Origin: Owenia fusiformis | Taxonomy: Eukaryota; Annelida; Polychaeta; Sabellida; Oweniidae | Direction of reading: 5' to 3' | Length of the DNA: 64,000 nucleotides | Assembly (NCBI GenBank): GCA_903813345.2 | Contig: CAIIXF020000012.1 | Span: 2,583,318-2,647,317, forward strand | Shown: one piece after another, positions 54,001 through 61,468 of the stretch | Position numbering within the stretch: the stretch's first letter is position 1 | Layout: every line of letters starts with the position of its first letter | The notes under the pieces: generated by a model | Told to the model about the DNA's origin: nothing | What the model saw: only the letters and a program-made list of their open reading frames with translations | The model's database searches: none | Made by a program: the position numbers and the translations under genes

Positions 54001-57000
54001 TTCACAACAATGAAGAAAACAATTTTTTGAATAGTGAACAAATCAGCACAAAATCAGGGCAGCTACATATTTTTGCTTAGTTAGAATATTATATTAAAAT
54101 CATAAACTAGGCTGTCTTCAAGTCAAGTCAAGCTCAATGAAGACCATAGAAGAATATACTCAACTGTATCATTGCTGTATTTTCAGTGTACTGAGTTAGA
54201 GTCAAGGTCAAGAAGACCATAGAAGAATATACTCAACTGTATCATTGCTGTATTTTCAGTGTACTGAGTTAGAGTCAAGGTCAATGACGACCATAGAAGA
54301 ATATACTCAACTGTATCATTTCTGTATTTTCAGTGTACTGAGTTAGAGTCAAGGTCAAGAAGACCATAGAAGAATATACTCAACTGTATCATTGCTGTAT
54401 TTTCAGTGTACTGAGTTAGAGTCAAGGTCAAGAAGACCATAGAAGAATATACTCAACTGTATCATTGCTGTATTTTCAGTGTACTGAGTTAGAGTCAAGG
54501 TCAATGACGACCATAGAAGAATATACTCAACTGTATCATTTCTGTATTTTCAGTGTACTGAGTTAGAGTCAAGGTCAAGAAGACCATAGAAGAATATACT
54601 CAACTGTATCATTGCTGTATTTTCAGTGTACTGAGTTAGAGTCAAGGTCAAGAAGACCATAGAAGAATATACTCAACTGTATCATTGCTGTATTTTCAGT
54701 GTACTGAGTTAGAGTCAAGGTCAAGAAGACCATAGAAGAATATACTCAACTGTATCATTGCTGTATTTTCAGTGTACTGAGTTAGAGTCAAGGTCAATGA
54801 AGACCATAGAAGAATATACTCAACTGTATCATTGCTGTATTTTCAGTGTACTGAGTTAGAGTCAAGGTCAAGAAGACCATAGAAGAATATACTCAACTGT
54901 ATCATTGCTGTATTTTCAGTGTACTGAGTTAGAGTCAAGGTCAATGAAGACCATTGAAGAATATACTCAACTGTATCATTGCTGTATTTTCAGTGTACTG
55001 AGTTAGAGTCAAGGTCAAGAAGACCATAGAAGAATATACTCAACTGTATCATTGCTGTATTTTCAGTGTACTGAGTTAGAGTCAAGGTCATTGACGACCA
55101 TAGAAGAATATACTCAACTGTATCATTTCTGTATTTTCAGTGTACTGAGTTAGAGTCAAGGTCATTGAAGACCATAGAAGAATATATTCAACTGTATCAT
55201 TTCTGTATTTTCAGTGTACTGAGTTAGAGTCAAGGTCAATGAAGACCAAAGAAGAATATACTCAACTGTATCATTTCTGTATTTTCAGTGTACTGAGTTA
55301 GAGTCAAGGTCAATGAAGACCAAAGAAGAATATACTCAACTGTATCATTTCTGTATTTTCAGTGTACTGAGTTAGAGTCAAGGTCAATGAAGACCAAAGA
55401 AGAATATACTCAACTGTATCATTTCTGTATTTTCAGTGTACTGAGTTAGAGTCAAGGTCAATGAAGACCAAGAAGAATATACTCAACTGTATAATTTCTG
55501 TATTTTCAGTTTATTGAGTTAGAGTCAAGGTCAATGAAGACCAAAGAAGAATATACTCAACTGTATCATTTCTGTATTTTCAATGTACTGAGTTAGAGTC
55601 AAGGTCAATGAAGACCAAGAAGAATATACTCAACTGTATAATTTCTGTATTTTCAGTTTATTGAGTTAGAGTCAAGGTCAATGAAGACCAAAGAAGAATA
55701 TACTCAACTGTATCATATTTCTGTATTTTCGGTGAACTGAGTTAAAGTCAAGTTCTGAGTTCTAAAGACACATCCCTTGGGAGTTTTCAATTATCCTGTT
55801 CTCTCTGATTACATGAACCTGAATTGGTTTTTTTGGCAATGGATTAAGCAAAGAATGTCTCAATATTTTCAGAATATTATTTTTTATTTCAAAACCTTAT
55901 TCAAATATTGGGTGCTGACATATTGATCTGTGCGCAGTTGCTGGAGGATGTGAAACCCAATCAAAATACCATGCATAGTTTCCACTATTATCATCAAACA
56001 ATACCATTACTGTATTAGAGTCGGGATGCCCTGGTATCCACTTTGTGAAGTTGAAAGGTTCTCCAGTAGTTTGCCACTCCCATGTCGTACCATCTCTCAT
56101 TTTGTTTCCACTTGTCCAATATCCCCCGCGCTGTCCAGCCGGTACCCTGAGATCTAGGAATTAGTATTGAGAGGGTCAAAAACGAATGTTTAATAAAGTT
56201 CTATTATGATAATATCTAGAATACATTATGGATGCAATGTACTGTAATTGGAATTTTTGTTGGCATTTTTGTTGGCTAGAATTAAATGATTTCAAGTGTT
56301 TTAAATCTAGATTGTTTGTATGAAAATGATATGAAATATAAATAATTATGTGTTTTGGAGTTGACTCAGATCACTAGATATTCATACAGTTAAATATATC
56401 TCGTAAGTGATGTATAGATGGCAGAAGTACATAGGTGAGTTAATTTACATAGATCATGTGATAAGGTTGAAATGTCACGGGACTACAACTTGCGAGAATC
56501 AGTTTGTGAGGTTTTATTGGCAGGGGTTTAGTTCCAAATATCACTGAAACATTTATTGAACCATACTTATATCTGTTCCAAGATGTCCCACAAATACTTC
56601 CTGTTCTTCATAGCTCTCAACTGTTACCAGTCCAAACCCAAAATATGATTGACAGAAATCTGTAGCATCTTGCCATGATTTGGTTATTGTTACAAACATG
56701 TAGCATGTGTCATTTCTGTGTATGCCTTTTAGAAAACCAGCGAAGCAGTCTTCTGATTCTCCTGAAAATAAGAAAAGTGATTTATAAGGCTGTAATATGA
56801 TTTTATCAATTGATATTTCAAATCTTAAATATGATTCATGTACATTGTAATTTTAAGTTCATATTTTATCAGATGTATATGGATTGTAGACGTCACAACC
56901 AAGAATTTGTGGCAACATCATGTTTCATACTTGGTATATGCAGCTACTTTACTGATAATAGAAAGGCCAGGTGCAACAGTTGTTTTCTTTAAACTAGTCT

Positions 57001-60000
57001 ACTGATTACTGAATTTGATAACTATTGTTGTGTTCAATATCAGTAACAAAGTGTTACACTTTTGTTAATTGCAACCACACTGGTGATCCACTCGATTACG
57101 CTGGTTACCAAAACGGTTCGTGAACCACATGGTGACATGTTAATGCCTAATAATGTTACCAGGTAATGTAAATAAATCTTGAAAATACAATAAGTAGTAC
57201 TCTCAAAATGTTGTGAATGATTGAGCCCAATGATAATAGCCATTGAATTTAGGTTTAATCTGGTAAGCATGTATTGTATAAGGATGTGTATAATAATTCC
57301 CTGGTGATTTTATGCCAGAAAGGCTGGTTGCTCATAACTAATAGATAAGACATTTTAATTTTGAAAACTTAAAAATGCATGTATATGTATACAATAATAT
57401 GTTAGGTAAGCTATTTTATCTTTTGAAAGAATTTATACATAATAATCTTACTGAAGAGAGCTGATGGTTTGTTATACACCTCCACATACTCATCTCCCCA
57501 TTGTATCTTAGAAACATAGTTTGCCACATCACTTGCACCAATCAGTGTGATGAAGCTCAGCAGAACTATCAAAATGCAGAGTTGCAGAGCCATTTTGCTG
57601 TTTTTCAATATGGAGCACCAATGGTAAATGGTGATTCAGATTTATATAATATATTTGTAACATTAGATTGTAATATGTTGCCTTGTTTTTATCAGATAGG
57701 CCTAAAGACTTTATTTATGACTTCCGACAATTTATGACCACCATGTTATTTTTGAGTCTCTACCCTGCTGTAGTTTCCCATGCTTAGTTTGTTTTCTAAA
57801 GATCTACCAAAGACTAAATGAGTAGATTTACCACAATGAAGAAAATGATTTTTTGAATAGTGAACAAATCAGCACAAAATCAGGGCAGCTACATATTTTT
57901 GTTCGTTAGATTATTCTATTAAAATCATAAACTAGGCTGTCTTCAAGTCAAGTCATGATCAATGAAGGCCATAGAAGAATATACTCAACTGTATCATTTC
58001 TGTATTTTCAGTGTACTGAGTTAGAGTCAAGGTGAATAAAGACTATAGAAGAATATACTCAATTGTATCATTTCTGTGTTTTTAGTGTACTGAGTTAGAG
58101 TCAAGGTGAATAAAGACTATAGAAGAATATACTCAAATGTATCATTTCTGTGCTTTCAGTGTACTGAGTTAGAGTCAAGGTGAATAAAGACTATAGAAGA
58201 GTATAGTCAATTGTATCATTTCTGTGTTTTTAGTGTACTGAGTTAGAGTCAAGGTCAATAAAGACTATAGAAGAATATACTCACATATATCATTTCTGTA
58301 TTTTCAGTGTACTGAGTTAGAGTCAAGGTCAATGAAGGCCATAGAAGAATATACTCATCTGTATCATTTCTGTATTTTCAGTGTACTGAGTTAGAGTCAA
58401 GGTCATTGAAGACCATAGAAGAATATACTAAACTGTATCATTTCTGTATTTTCAGTGTACTGAGTTAGAGTCAAGGTGAATAAAGACTATAGAAGAATAT
58501 ACTCAATTGTATCATTTCTGTGTTTTTAGTGTACTGAGTTAGAGTCAAGGTGAATAAAGACTATAGAAGAATATACTCAAATGTATCATTTCTGTGCTTT
58601 CAGTGTACTGAGTTAGAGTCAAGGTGAATAAAGACTATAGAAGAGTATACTCAATCGTATCATTTCTGTGTTTTTAGTGTACTGAGTTAGAGTCAAGGTC
58701 AATGAAGACCATAGAAGAATATACTCAAATGTATCATTTATGTGCTTTCAGTGTACTGAGTTAGAGTCAAGGTCAATGAAGACCATAGACGAATATACTC
58801 AACTTGAGAAGAAACTAACTGATGTAACAAAGGAGAAACAAGCACATGAAAAGAAGGCAGTGCAGGTAAATGAAATGGAAAATAAAAGAAGTTGATAACC
58901 AAATGTGTCGTTTTAATTCAGACATTAGACAGCCAGATGTTTATAGACAGGCATCATCCATTGAATATACAAGTACAAAAAGTTTCTTTTTTCTAACTTC
59001 TTGAACCTGATTGTACCTGTTACATGCACACATGCATTGGTGTGTAGTGTAAGTTCACAAAGTTGCAAATTGTTATCAAACCACTAATTTTGTGTTCACT
59101 TTTTATTTATAAACATAATATATGAAATGAGTTCTTCATTCTGTTGTGAGTGGAAAGAATGGGCTTTGTAAAAGTGCAAAATACCTCCCCTTGTATTATG
59201 ACATGTTACAATAACAAAAAGGAAAAGTTGTTATTGTTCATACATTATATCGAATCGCGGAACTAACCACTTGTTACCAGTTTGAATAATGATTAACCAG
59301 AATAAACAACTTTATTTTCAGTTATCTATAAAAGTTGCCAAACTAACAAAAGAGTTAAAAGAGGAGAGAGAAATGAATCAATGCTTACGGGAGAACCAGA
59401 AAGACTGGGTGAAACGAGTAGAAGAACTGGAAACAAAGTTTAACCATTCCATAGCCTCTAAAGACAAGGTATAAAGAATTGAATATAATCATTTTAACTC
59501 ATTTCATTACATCATTTTAGGATCTGCATATTAATAAGGCAGTTTTTTGTTTAACATAGTCCTTTTAGATACATGCAGTTTTAAATCTTAGACTATTTCA
59601 GAATGTAAATATTACCACAATATTAAATTATTTCATCATTGTCCCTAACCTCGTTTTAAGTGGCAGAAAATTTCAGAAAACATACTCTATCACAACAGTA
59701 AATTATTTTTGTTTAATAAAATCTCTTTATGTAGTCTAAAGTTACAGAATATTTCAGAATACAGATTGCAAAATTGCCACAACACTAAAAAAATATTTTT
59801 GTTTTACATTATATTTTACATAGTTTTAAGCACATAATATGTACAGTATATCAGAATACACCACAACACTTATCTATTTTTGTGTCACATAAATAAAAGT
59901 GCTATCTCTTATAACATGATCTCTCATTACAGAAAGATCTTTTTGATATTATAAGGTGGTCTTATATGTACTGGATCCCTCTAAACCTGTTTTCATACTA

Positions 60001-60825
60001 ATTTTCTTGGAGCTCCAAGATGTTCAGGAACAATTGAGAGATGTCATGTTCTCTATAGAGGCGCAACAGAAACTTTCAAAAATGTAATGAATCATTCTTA
60101 ACCCATTTTATACTTGATTTCTAGGAGCTCCAAGATGTCCAGGAACAATTGAGGGATGTCATGTTCTACATAGAGGCGCAGCAGAAACTTTCAAAAACAA
60201 CAGAGGTAAGAAACCATTTATCTCAATTGTTTTGGTTTTGTAAAATGAGCACCAGTCTTGGTCCGTACTTGCCTTGTCACTATGACACACACTTGCCCCC
60301 TTGCTATTAATCTTAATTGTTATGTCACTACCAAAAGTGGTGACATTTTGTTATAGAGACTCCTAGTCAACTTTTTGTTGGTATTTGGCATTTGGTGTTC
60401 AGCGATCAGTGGTCCATGTCTGTAACAAATGGCAGGTGGTGACATGTTAATACCTGTGTGTCTTGTCACACTTGCACCAGTCTTGTACCACCCTTGCCTT
60501 GTTACCACATGAAATAATCATTAATAGTCTTTATTGTTCAGCTGGGTATCTTTCAATGGAAAAAATTGTGATCATAATGGCTGAAAACTTGTTTCTTGCT
60601 TTAATATTTACACAAGCTCTGTAGTGTATCCACAATTTTAGTAACACATTTCCACAATATTCCTGTTTTTAAACTTGAAAAGTTTATCTTTATTATTGTT
60701 TACGTCATTCTGTATTTTCATACTTCCAGGTATCCCAGGCTGAGATACAGGGTGGTCACGTGATAGTTGGAGAGGCAGCATCAAAACCTGCAGACAGGAA
60801 AAAAGGACGAACAAAGAAAAGATGA
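18075..60825 (+). CDS. BRAP: BRCA1-associated protein (BRAP2/IMP), RING-type E3 ligase
   Basis: Coding exons: 18075-18153, 18458-18625, 19421-19831, 20122-20371, 20921-21031, 21379-21457, 21908-22021, 22398-22463, 23009-23091, 24823-24898, 25206-25273, 26277-26460, 30979-31068, 58752-58865, 59322-59468, 60125-60205 and 60730-60825. The total is 2217 nt, 738 aa, with every phase closing. The start is supported by the N terminus [13 protein letters not shown], which matches vertebrate BRAP. Domains in order: BRAP2 (RRM-like) about 285-400 ([32 protein letters not shown]); RING from C419 ([26 protein letters not shown]); ZnF-UBP about 460-540 ([39 protein letters not shown]); coiled coil about 560-705; basic tail (KKGRTKKR). 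Known role: cytoplasmic Ras-responsive E3 ligase that retains NLS proteins and restrains KSR/MAPK scaffolding. It is longer than human BRAP (592 aa) because of a larger N-terminal region encoded by exons 3-4. Introns 9, 12 and 13 are heavily invaded by repeats. Confidence 0.95.
18765..19222. mobile_element. Non-autonomous hAT-like element in BRAP intron 2
   Basis: 442-bp element (18773-19214) flanked by a perfect 8-bp duplication, ctgcatta, at 18765-18772 and 19215-19222, the length typical of hAT insertions. The ends start TAGTGTTGTCGCGATG and, inverted, TAGCGATTAATCGATAC. Both sides carry repeated acatcgatgcatcg motifs that can fold. No transposase. Confidence 0.8.
20414..20485. repeat. 24-bp tandem repeat, three copies
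   Basis: Three near-identical copies of ccattttaatgccaccacaa plus tttt, with a 24-bp period (starts 20415, 20439, 20463), shortly after the exon 4 donor. Confidence 0.9.
21172..21345 (+). pseudogene. Two decayed copies of the BRAP exon 6 acceptor and 5' half
   Basis: True exon 6 starts after tttcag at 21379 with TCCTGGGATAGAGCATATGA. Upstream, tttgcag|TCCAGGTATTGACACATGAA (from about 21177) and tttccag|TCCAGAACATATGAAGGTACG (from about 21277) repeat the acceptor plus the first ~45 nt in degraded form, about 100 bp apart. The second copy itself contains an internal repeat of 'ggtacgagacacca'. In frame, the first copy meets a stop (TGA after GGTATTGACACA) and has lost exon function. Confidence 0.6.
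22493..22684. mobile_element. TTAA-flanked MITE (piggyBac-type) in BRAP intron 8
   Basis: 184-bp element with ends CCTCTTGA and TCAAGAGG, bounded by TTAA on both sides. TTAA target duplication is characteristic of piggyBac-like transposition. The interior repeats 'gagtgacgaga' and has no coding capacity. Confidence 0.7.
23030..23375 (+). repeat. Four-copy tandem array of the BRAP exon 9 / intron 9 donor junction
   Basis: The RING-encoding 3' part of exon 9, its donor and the first ~30 nt of intron 9 are repeated. The motif ggagatacaa occurs at 23081 (true exon), 23172, 23260 and 23348 (as ggagatataa), giving periods of 91, 88 and 88 bp. Copies 3 and 4 are almost identical to each other and still encode [16 protein letters not shown] in one frame. 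Copy 2 is the most diverged. Donors read AAG|GTAGGT in copies 1-2 and AAG|GTGGGT in copies 3-4. Confidence 0.9.
23684..23805. repeat. ~20/40-bp minisatellite in BRAP intron 9
   Basis: Alternating 'tatcaccctatattt' and 'tatcactctgtattt' units, about seven in all. The open frame through it is a by-product of the repeat. Confidence 0.75.
24226..24389. mobile_element. MITE, copy 3 (TIR CAGTAAAtCTGTC, TA flanks)
   Basis: 160-bp third member of the family at 13674 and 15874, from CAGTAAATCTGTC at 24228 to ACAGGTTTTACTG ending at 24387, with TA on each side. It lies in BRAP intron 9. Confidence 0.75.
25303..25848. mobile_element. 536-bp foldback transposon with 5-bp target duplication
   Basis: Near-perfect inverted repeat whose arms (25308 onward and back from 25843) are each more than 200 nt, closing around 25570-25600. 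It begins CACTGGTGATCCACTCG and ends with the complement. Both sides carry AACTT (25303-25307 and 25844-25848). The short open frames in the two arms are mirror images and do not encode a transposase. It lies in BRAP intron 11. Confidence 0.85.
26050..26250. repeat. Degenerate 'catatttccagtatat' repeat before BRAP exon 12
   Basis: About ten diverged 16-20-bp units containing atttccag, each resembling a splice acceptor. At 26051, ttccagtcatttcaaaga closely matches the true exon 12 acceptor region ttccag|TCATTTCCAAGA at 26271, so one unit may be a copy of that junction. Similar units recur at 26740-26885 and 30935-30978. Confidence 0.6.
26480..26606. repeat. Interspersed 'gtggtgacat' repeat, copy A
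   Basis: About 130 bp, shared with 60318-60450. Both contain tgacat-ttgttatag, ggcatttgg, and ctgtaacaaatggcaggtgg followed by tgacat. The family is unknown. Confidence 0.6.
26892..27200. repeat. 15-16-bp minisatellite, forward orientation
   Basis: About 20 units of the type gacatttcaccccctg / gacgtttcacccctta. The same unit in inverted orientation makes up 30703-30925, so the two arrays bracket the mariner element. Confidence 0.9.
27489..27500. promoter_or_regulatory. CTCF core-motif match
   Basis: CCACCAGGTGGC fits the CTCF core CCASYAGRKGGC at all 12 positions. It lies in BRAP intron 12 between the two inverted minisatellites. A single match of this kind can occur by chance. Confidence 0.3.
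27758..29722. mobile_element. Mariner-family transposon with long terminal inverted repeats
   Basis: 1961-bp element (27760-29720) flanked by TA at 27758-27759 and 29721-29722. The terminal inverted repeats begin CAGGGTGATCCAGAAGTAAC and extend about 190 bp, through gtaacccgatatcgcgtaac. That is long for mariner. The element carries one transposase gene (next entry) and lies in BRAP intron 12, in the same direction as BRAP. Confidence 0.95.
28182..29416 (+). pseudogene. Mariner transposase, frameshifted
   Basis: DD34D transposase. The N-terminal part has a helix-turn-helix (residues about 60-110, with GRPVS and SYGTVQRIL). The first catalytic Asp is in TSDES. After the break come WDNAPTHT with the second Asp and [10 protein letters not shown] with the third Asp, exactly 34 residues later. 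A one-nucleotide frame change lies around 28731-28740, just after the WKHDN segment, so the reading frame is broken. A GTAAGA...TTTTCAG interval (28877-29047, 171 bp) interrupts the second half and behaves as an intron, since coding similarity resumes in frame at 29048. The element is therefore probably inactive in this copy. Confidence 0.85.
30256..30640. mobile_element. 385-bp terminal-inverted-repeat element with internal tandem halves
   Basis: Ends ACGATTCTCGGTTTGGAGAAC and its complement (30620-30640). The interior consists of two diverged direct copies of about 190-215 bp sharing 'agcgttatccctgcttc'-like, 'gatttaaatgtcctcttttg'-like and 'taatttgggt-atatttcta' segments. No coding capacity. 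Confidence 0.65.
30703..30925. repeat. 15-16-bp minisatellite, inverted orientation
   Basis: About 14 units of gaaatgtctagggggt / gaaacgtccagggggt, the reverse complement of the array at 26892-27200. It ends about 55 bp before BRAP exon 13. Confidence 0.9.
31021..50455 (+). repeat. ~215-copy, 89-bp satellite made from the BRAP exon 13 / intron 13 donor junction
   Basis: The unit is 48-49 nt of the exon 13 end (TATTTTGAAGARAAGCTTGC to GCACARGAACAG), then the donor and about 40 nt of intron (ggttttcaatgttatatt, aaccagtatataattaag). The period of 89 bp was read directly from successive units (gaagcttgca at 31121, 31210, 31299 and 31388). The copy number is array length minus one insertion, divided by 89. 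The first unit is the genuine exon end at 31021-31068. Each unit contains an AG before TATTTTGAA and a CAG|GT donor, so it has the layout of a tiny exon. Variants affect chiefly donor position +3 and nearby (GTTAGG, GTGAGG, GTGATG, a few GTAAGG), occasionally -1 (CAT|GT), and a one-base-shorter caggacggg class. Reading on from exon 13 meets a stop within the intron part, and 89 is not a multiple of three, so the array is not translated as a repeat protein. Confidence 0.97.
39279..39594. mobile_element. ~316-bp insertion inside the 89-bp satellite
   Basis: The only foreign sequence I see in the array. It contains an inverted repeat (gttatgtcactatgacgtg and its complement near 39367-39395) enclosing about 55 nt, then about 190 bp of unique sequence with 'gggctatatcggggtaatc'. 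The array resumes at aaccagtatg. It is not repeated elsewhere in the satellite. Confidence 0.8.
50456..51974. other. BRAP intron 13 unique segment
   Basis: About 1.5 kb of AT-rich unique DNA between the satellite and the first lectin segment. No exon, RNA gene or mobile-element ends recognised. The open frame at 50752-50937 shows no family features. Confidence 0.6.
52079..53792 (-). CDS. Secreted C-type lectin-like protein 1 (nested in BRAP intron 13)
   Basis: Minus-strand exons 53792-53645, 52965-52771 and 52335-52079 give 199 aa plus stop in one frame. The signal peptide is [19 protein letters not shown]. The C-type lectin-like domain begins at EDC in exon 2, with CYMF and WQEATDFC, and ends with [20 protein letters not shown] is the typical strand before the ligand loop. 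The usual Ca2+/sugar motifs are absent: the EPN/QPD position reads YPN, and no WND follows (FDWIS). Only one cysteine lies in exon 3, so the loop disulfide is missing. I infer a secreted, probably calcium-independent CTLD protein; its ligand is unknown. It resembles the perlucin-type small lectins of molluscs. It runs antisense to BRAP. Confidence 0.85.
53828..53837 (-). promoter_or_regulatory. TATA box of lectin gene 1
   Basis: On the minus strand the sequence reads ATTATATAAATC about 35-45 bp upstream of the ATG at 53792. The same element and spacing are kept in lectin gene 2. Confidence 0.55.
54112..55745 (+). repeat. ~22-copy array of the BRAP exon 14 acceptor junction (block A)
   Basis: The 73-74-bp unit joins about 52 nt of the exon 14 start (TGTACTGAGTTAGAGTCAAGG to AATATACTCAACT) to a 21-nt pyrimidine-rich acceptor tract (gtatcatttctgtattttcag). 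Starts were read at 54187, 54260, 54334 and onward. Sub-families differ by caagaag/caatgaag (one base) and by gctgtatt/tctgtatt. The true exon has ATAGACGAATA where nearly all units have ATAGAAGAATA. Every unit keeps TTTTCAG, apart from one TTTTCAA and one TTTTCGG near the distal end. Confidence 0.96.
55897..57608 (-). CDS. Secreted C-type lectin-like protein 2 (tandem copy)
   Basis: Exons 57608-57452, 56761-56567 and 56153-55897 give 202 aa plus stop. Same architecture and splice phases as lectin 1. The signal peptide is [20 protein letters not shown]; a second in-frame Met at 57593 (MALQ) may be the real start, since it aligns with copy 1's second Met (MTLQ). Exon 2 is nearly identical to copy 1. 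Exon 3 differs most in the ligand-loop region ([19 protein letters not shown] against [19 protein letters not shown]). The loop motif reads HPD instead of QPD, WND is absent, and the loop cysteine is missing. Intact and probably expressed; function unknown. Confidence 0.85.
57078..57122. mobile_element. 45-bp mini-insertion related to the 536-bp foldback element
   Basis: Sequence CACTGGTGATCCACTCGATT onward to ACGGTTCGTG matches the first 43 or so nt of the 25308 element. It is bounded by AACCA at 57073-57077 and 57123-57127. The paralogous intron of lectin 1 has a single AACCA and no insert, so this is an empty/filled site pair. Confidence 0.85.
57641..57650 (-). promoter_or_regulatory. TATA box of lectin gene 2
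   Basis: ATTATATAAATC on the minus strand, about 35-45 bp before the start at 57608, conserved with lectin gene 1. Confidence 0.55.
57952..58751 (+). repeat. ~10-copy array of the BRAP exon 14 acceptor junction (block B), ending at the true exon
   Basis: Same 73-74-bp unit as block A but more diverged: 'gtgaataaagactatag' replaces 'gtcaatgaagaccatag' in many units, and acceptors read tttttag or ctttcag. The last unit is the functional exon 14 at 58752, which alone continues into CTTGAGAAGAAACTAAC. Confidence 0.93.
58866..59321. other. BRAP intron 14
   Basis: 456-bp intron, GTAAAT to TTTTCAG. No element recognised. Confidence 0.6.
60010..60084 (+). pseudogene. Dead upstream copy of BRAP exon 16
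   Basis: GAGCTCCAAGATGTTCAGGA through AAACTTTCAAAAATG copies exon 16 (60125-60205), 115 bp upstream, with few changes. The acceptor position reads tttcttg instead of tttctag, so the AG is lost. The 3' end runs into TAA where the true exon has ACAACAGAG|GT. The true exon's upstream pyrimidine tract is also copied (about 59985-60009). Confidence 0.85.
60318..60455. repeat. Interspersed 'gtggtgacat' repeat, copy B
   Basis: Second copy of the repeat at 26480-26606, in BRAP intron 16. It shares gtggtgacattttgttatag and ctgtaacaaatggcaggtgg. Confidence 0.6.
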
Positions 60826-60884
60826 AATCATGCTTGCAATTTTAGTGAATAATATTTCACATTGTGGGATCCACAGCCAGTATT

Positions 60885-60965
60885 CCTTAGCTCAACCTCT
60901 GATTATATCCGTGATGTAATCAAGAGGTTGTAGCCTTGTAGGTTCAATTCCCGCCGAGATGGAGT
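60885..60965 (+). mobile_element. tRNA-derived SINE head in the BRAP 3' UTR
   Basis: Contains an RNA polymerase III A-box-like TTAGCTCAACC (60887) and a B box GGTTCAATTCC (60941) at tRNA-like spacing. Between them lies a potential anticodon-type stem (cctct...agagg). The 3' part (to about 61080) would be the SINE body. Confidence 0.5.
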
Positions 60966-61107
60966 GACTTTTTCACATCAGCCCTTAGCGTAGGATTTGA
61001 TCATGTGTTTCTGATAAAACATTGTGTGACCCTACACAGTCGATATTCCTTGGAAAAGACATAGAGAGACTGATAAATTAGAACATGTATATCAATAGCC
61101 CAATTTA

Positions 61108-61468
61108 CACTACACACGACATTCTAAGACGTCTTGGCTAAAACGTTTTAGAAAAATTATGTTGACTACATCAGCACTTTCAAGACGTCTTACAAAATAT
61201 GATTGAGTTGACATCTGTTTACCTAAGACGTCTTGTAGTTATACATGTAATAGGGAAATACCAGTTCAGTTCAGGAACAATGGTTTGGACAAAAGAAAGG
61301 ACCATGTGACACATATAAACAGAAAGTTTCAATTTTTCGTTCAATGCAACGCACAAAATCGGGCTAAGAGCTCTTGAAAAAATCTGGATTTACATTACAT
61401 TTGTAAACTGTTTTAACGCTAAAACGTTTTACCCAAGACGTCTTAGCGCTCTAGTGTAAATCCATCAA
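61108..61468. mobile_element. ~360-bp foldback element with 'aagacgtctt' repeats
   Basis: The left end ATTTACACTACACACGACA and the right end, inverted, ATTTACACTAGAGCG share the outer and several inner blocks (ctaagacgtctt, taaaacgtttta). Palindromic aagacgtctt occurs at least four times. No coding capacity. Possibly a TIR transposon inserted in the BRAP 3' UTR. Confidence 0.65.

Larger units (their letters stand above)
51975..58751. repeat. Segmental tandem duplication: lectin gene plus exon 14 junction array
   Basis: Segment A (about 51975-55745) and segment B (about 55800-58751) match in order: lectin 3' end, three exons with their introns, TATA region, about 350 bp of upstream sequence, then the 73-74-bp junction array. 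Introns are near-identical (for example the shared tract around 53040-53190 and 56820-56990). Segment B's array joins the true exon 14. Differences include the 45-bp insertion at 57078 in B only and array length (about 22 against about 10 units). Confidence 0.9.

Noticed and set aside
54112-55745. Coding extension of BRAP exon 14 by in-frame repeats
   Set aside because: Each unit ends in a pyrimidine/AG acceptor and many differ by one base, so a continuous frame is not kept.
60885-60965. Functional tRNA gene
   Set aside because: The A and B box resemblance is there but stems do not form a full cloverleaf by eye; better explained as a SINE head.
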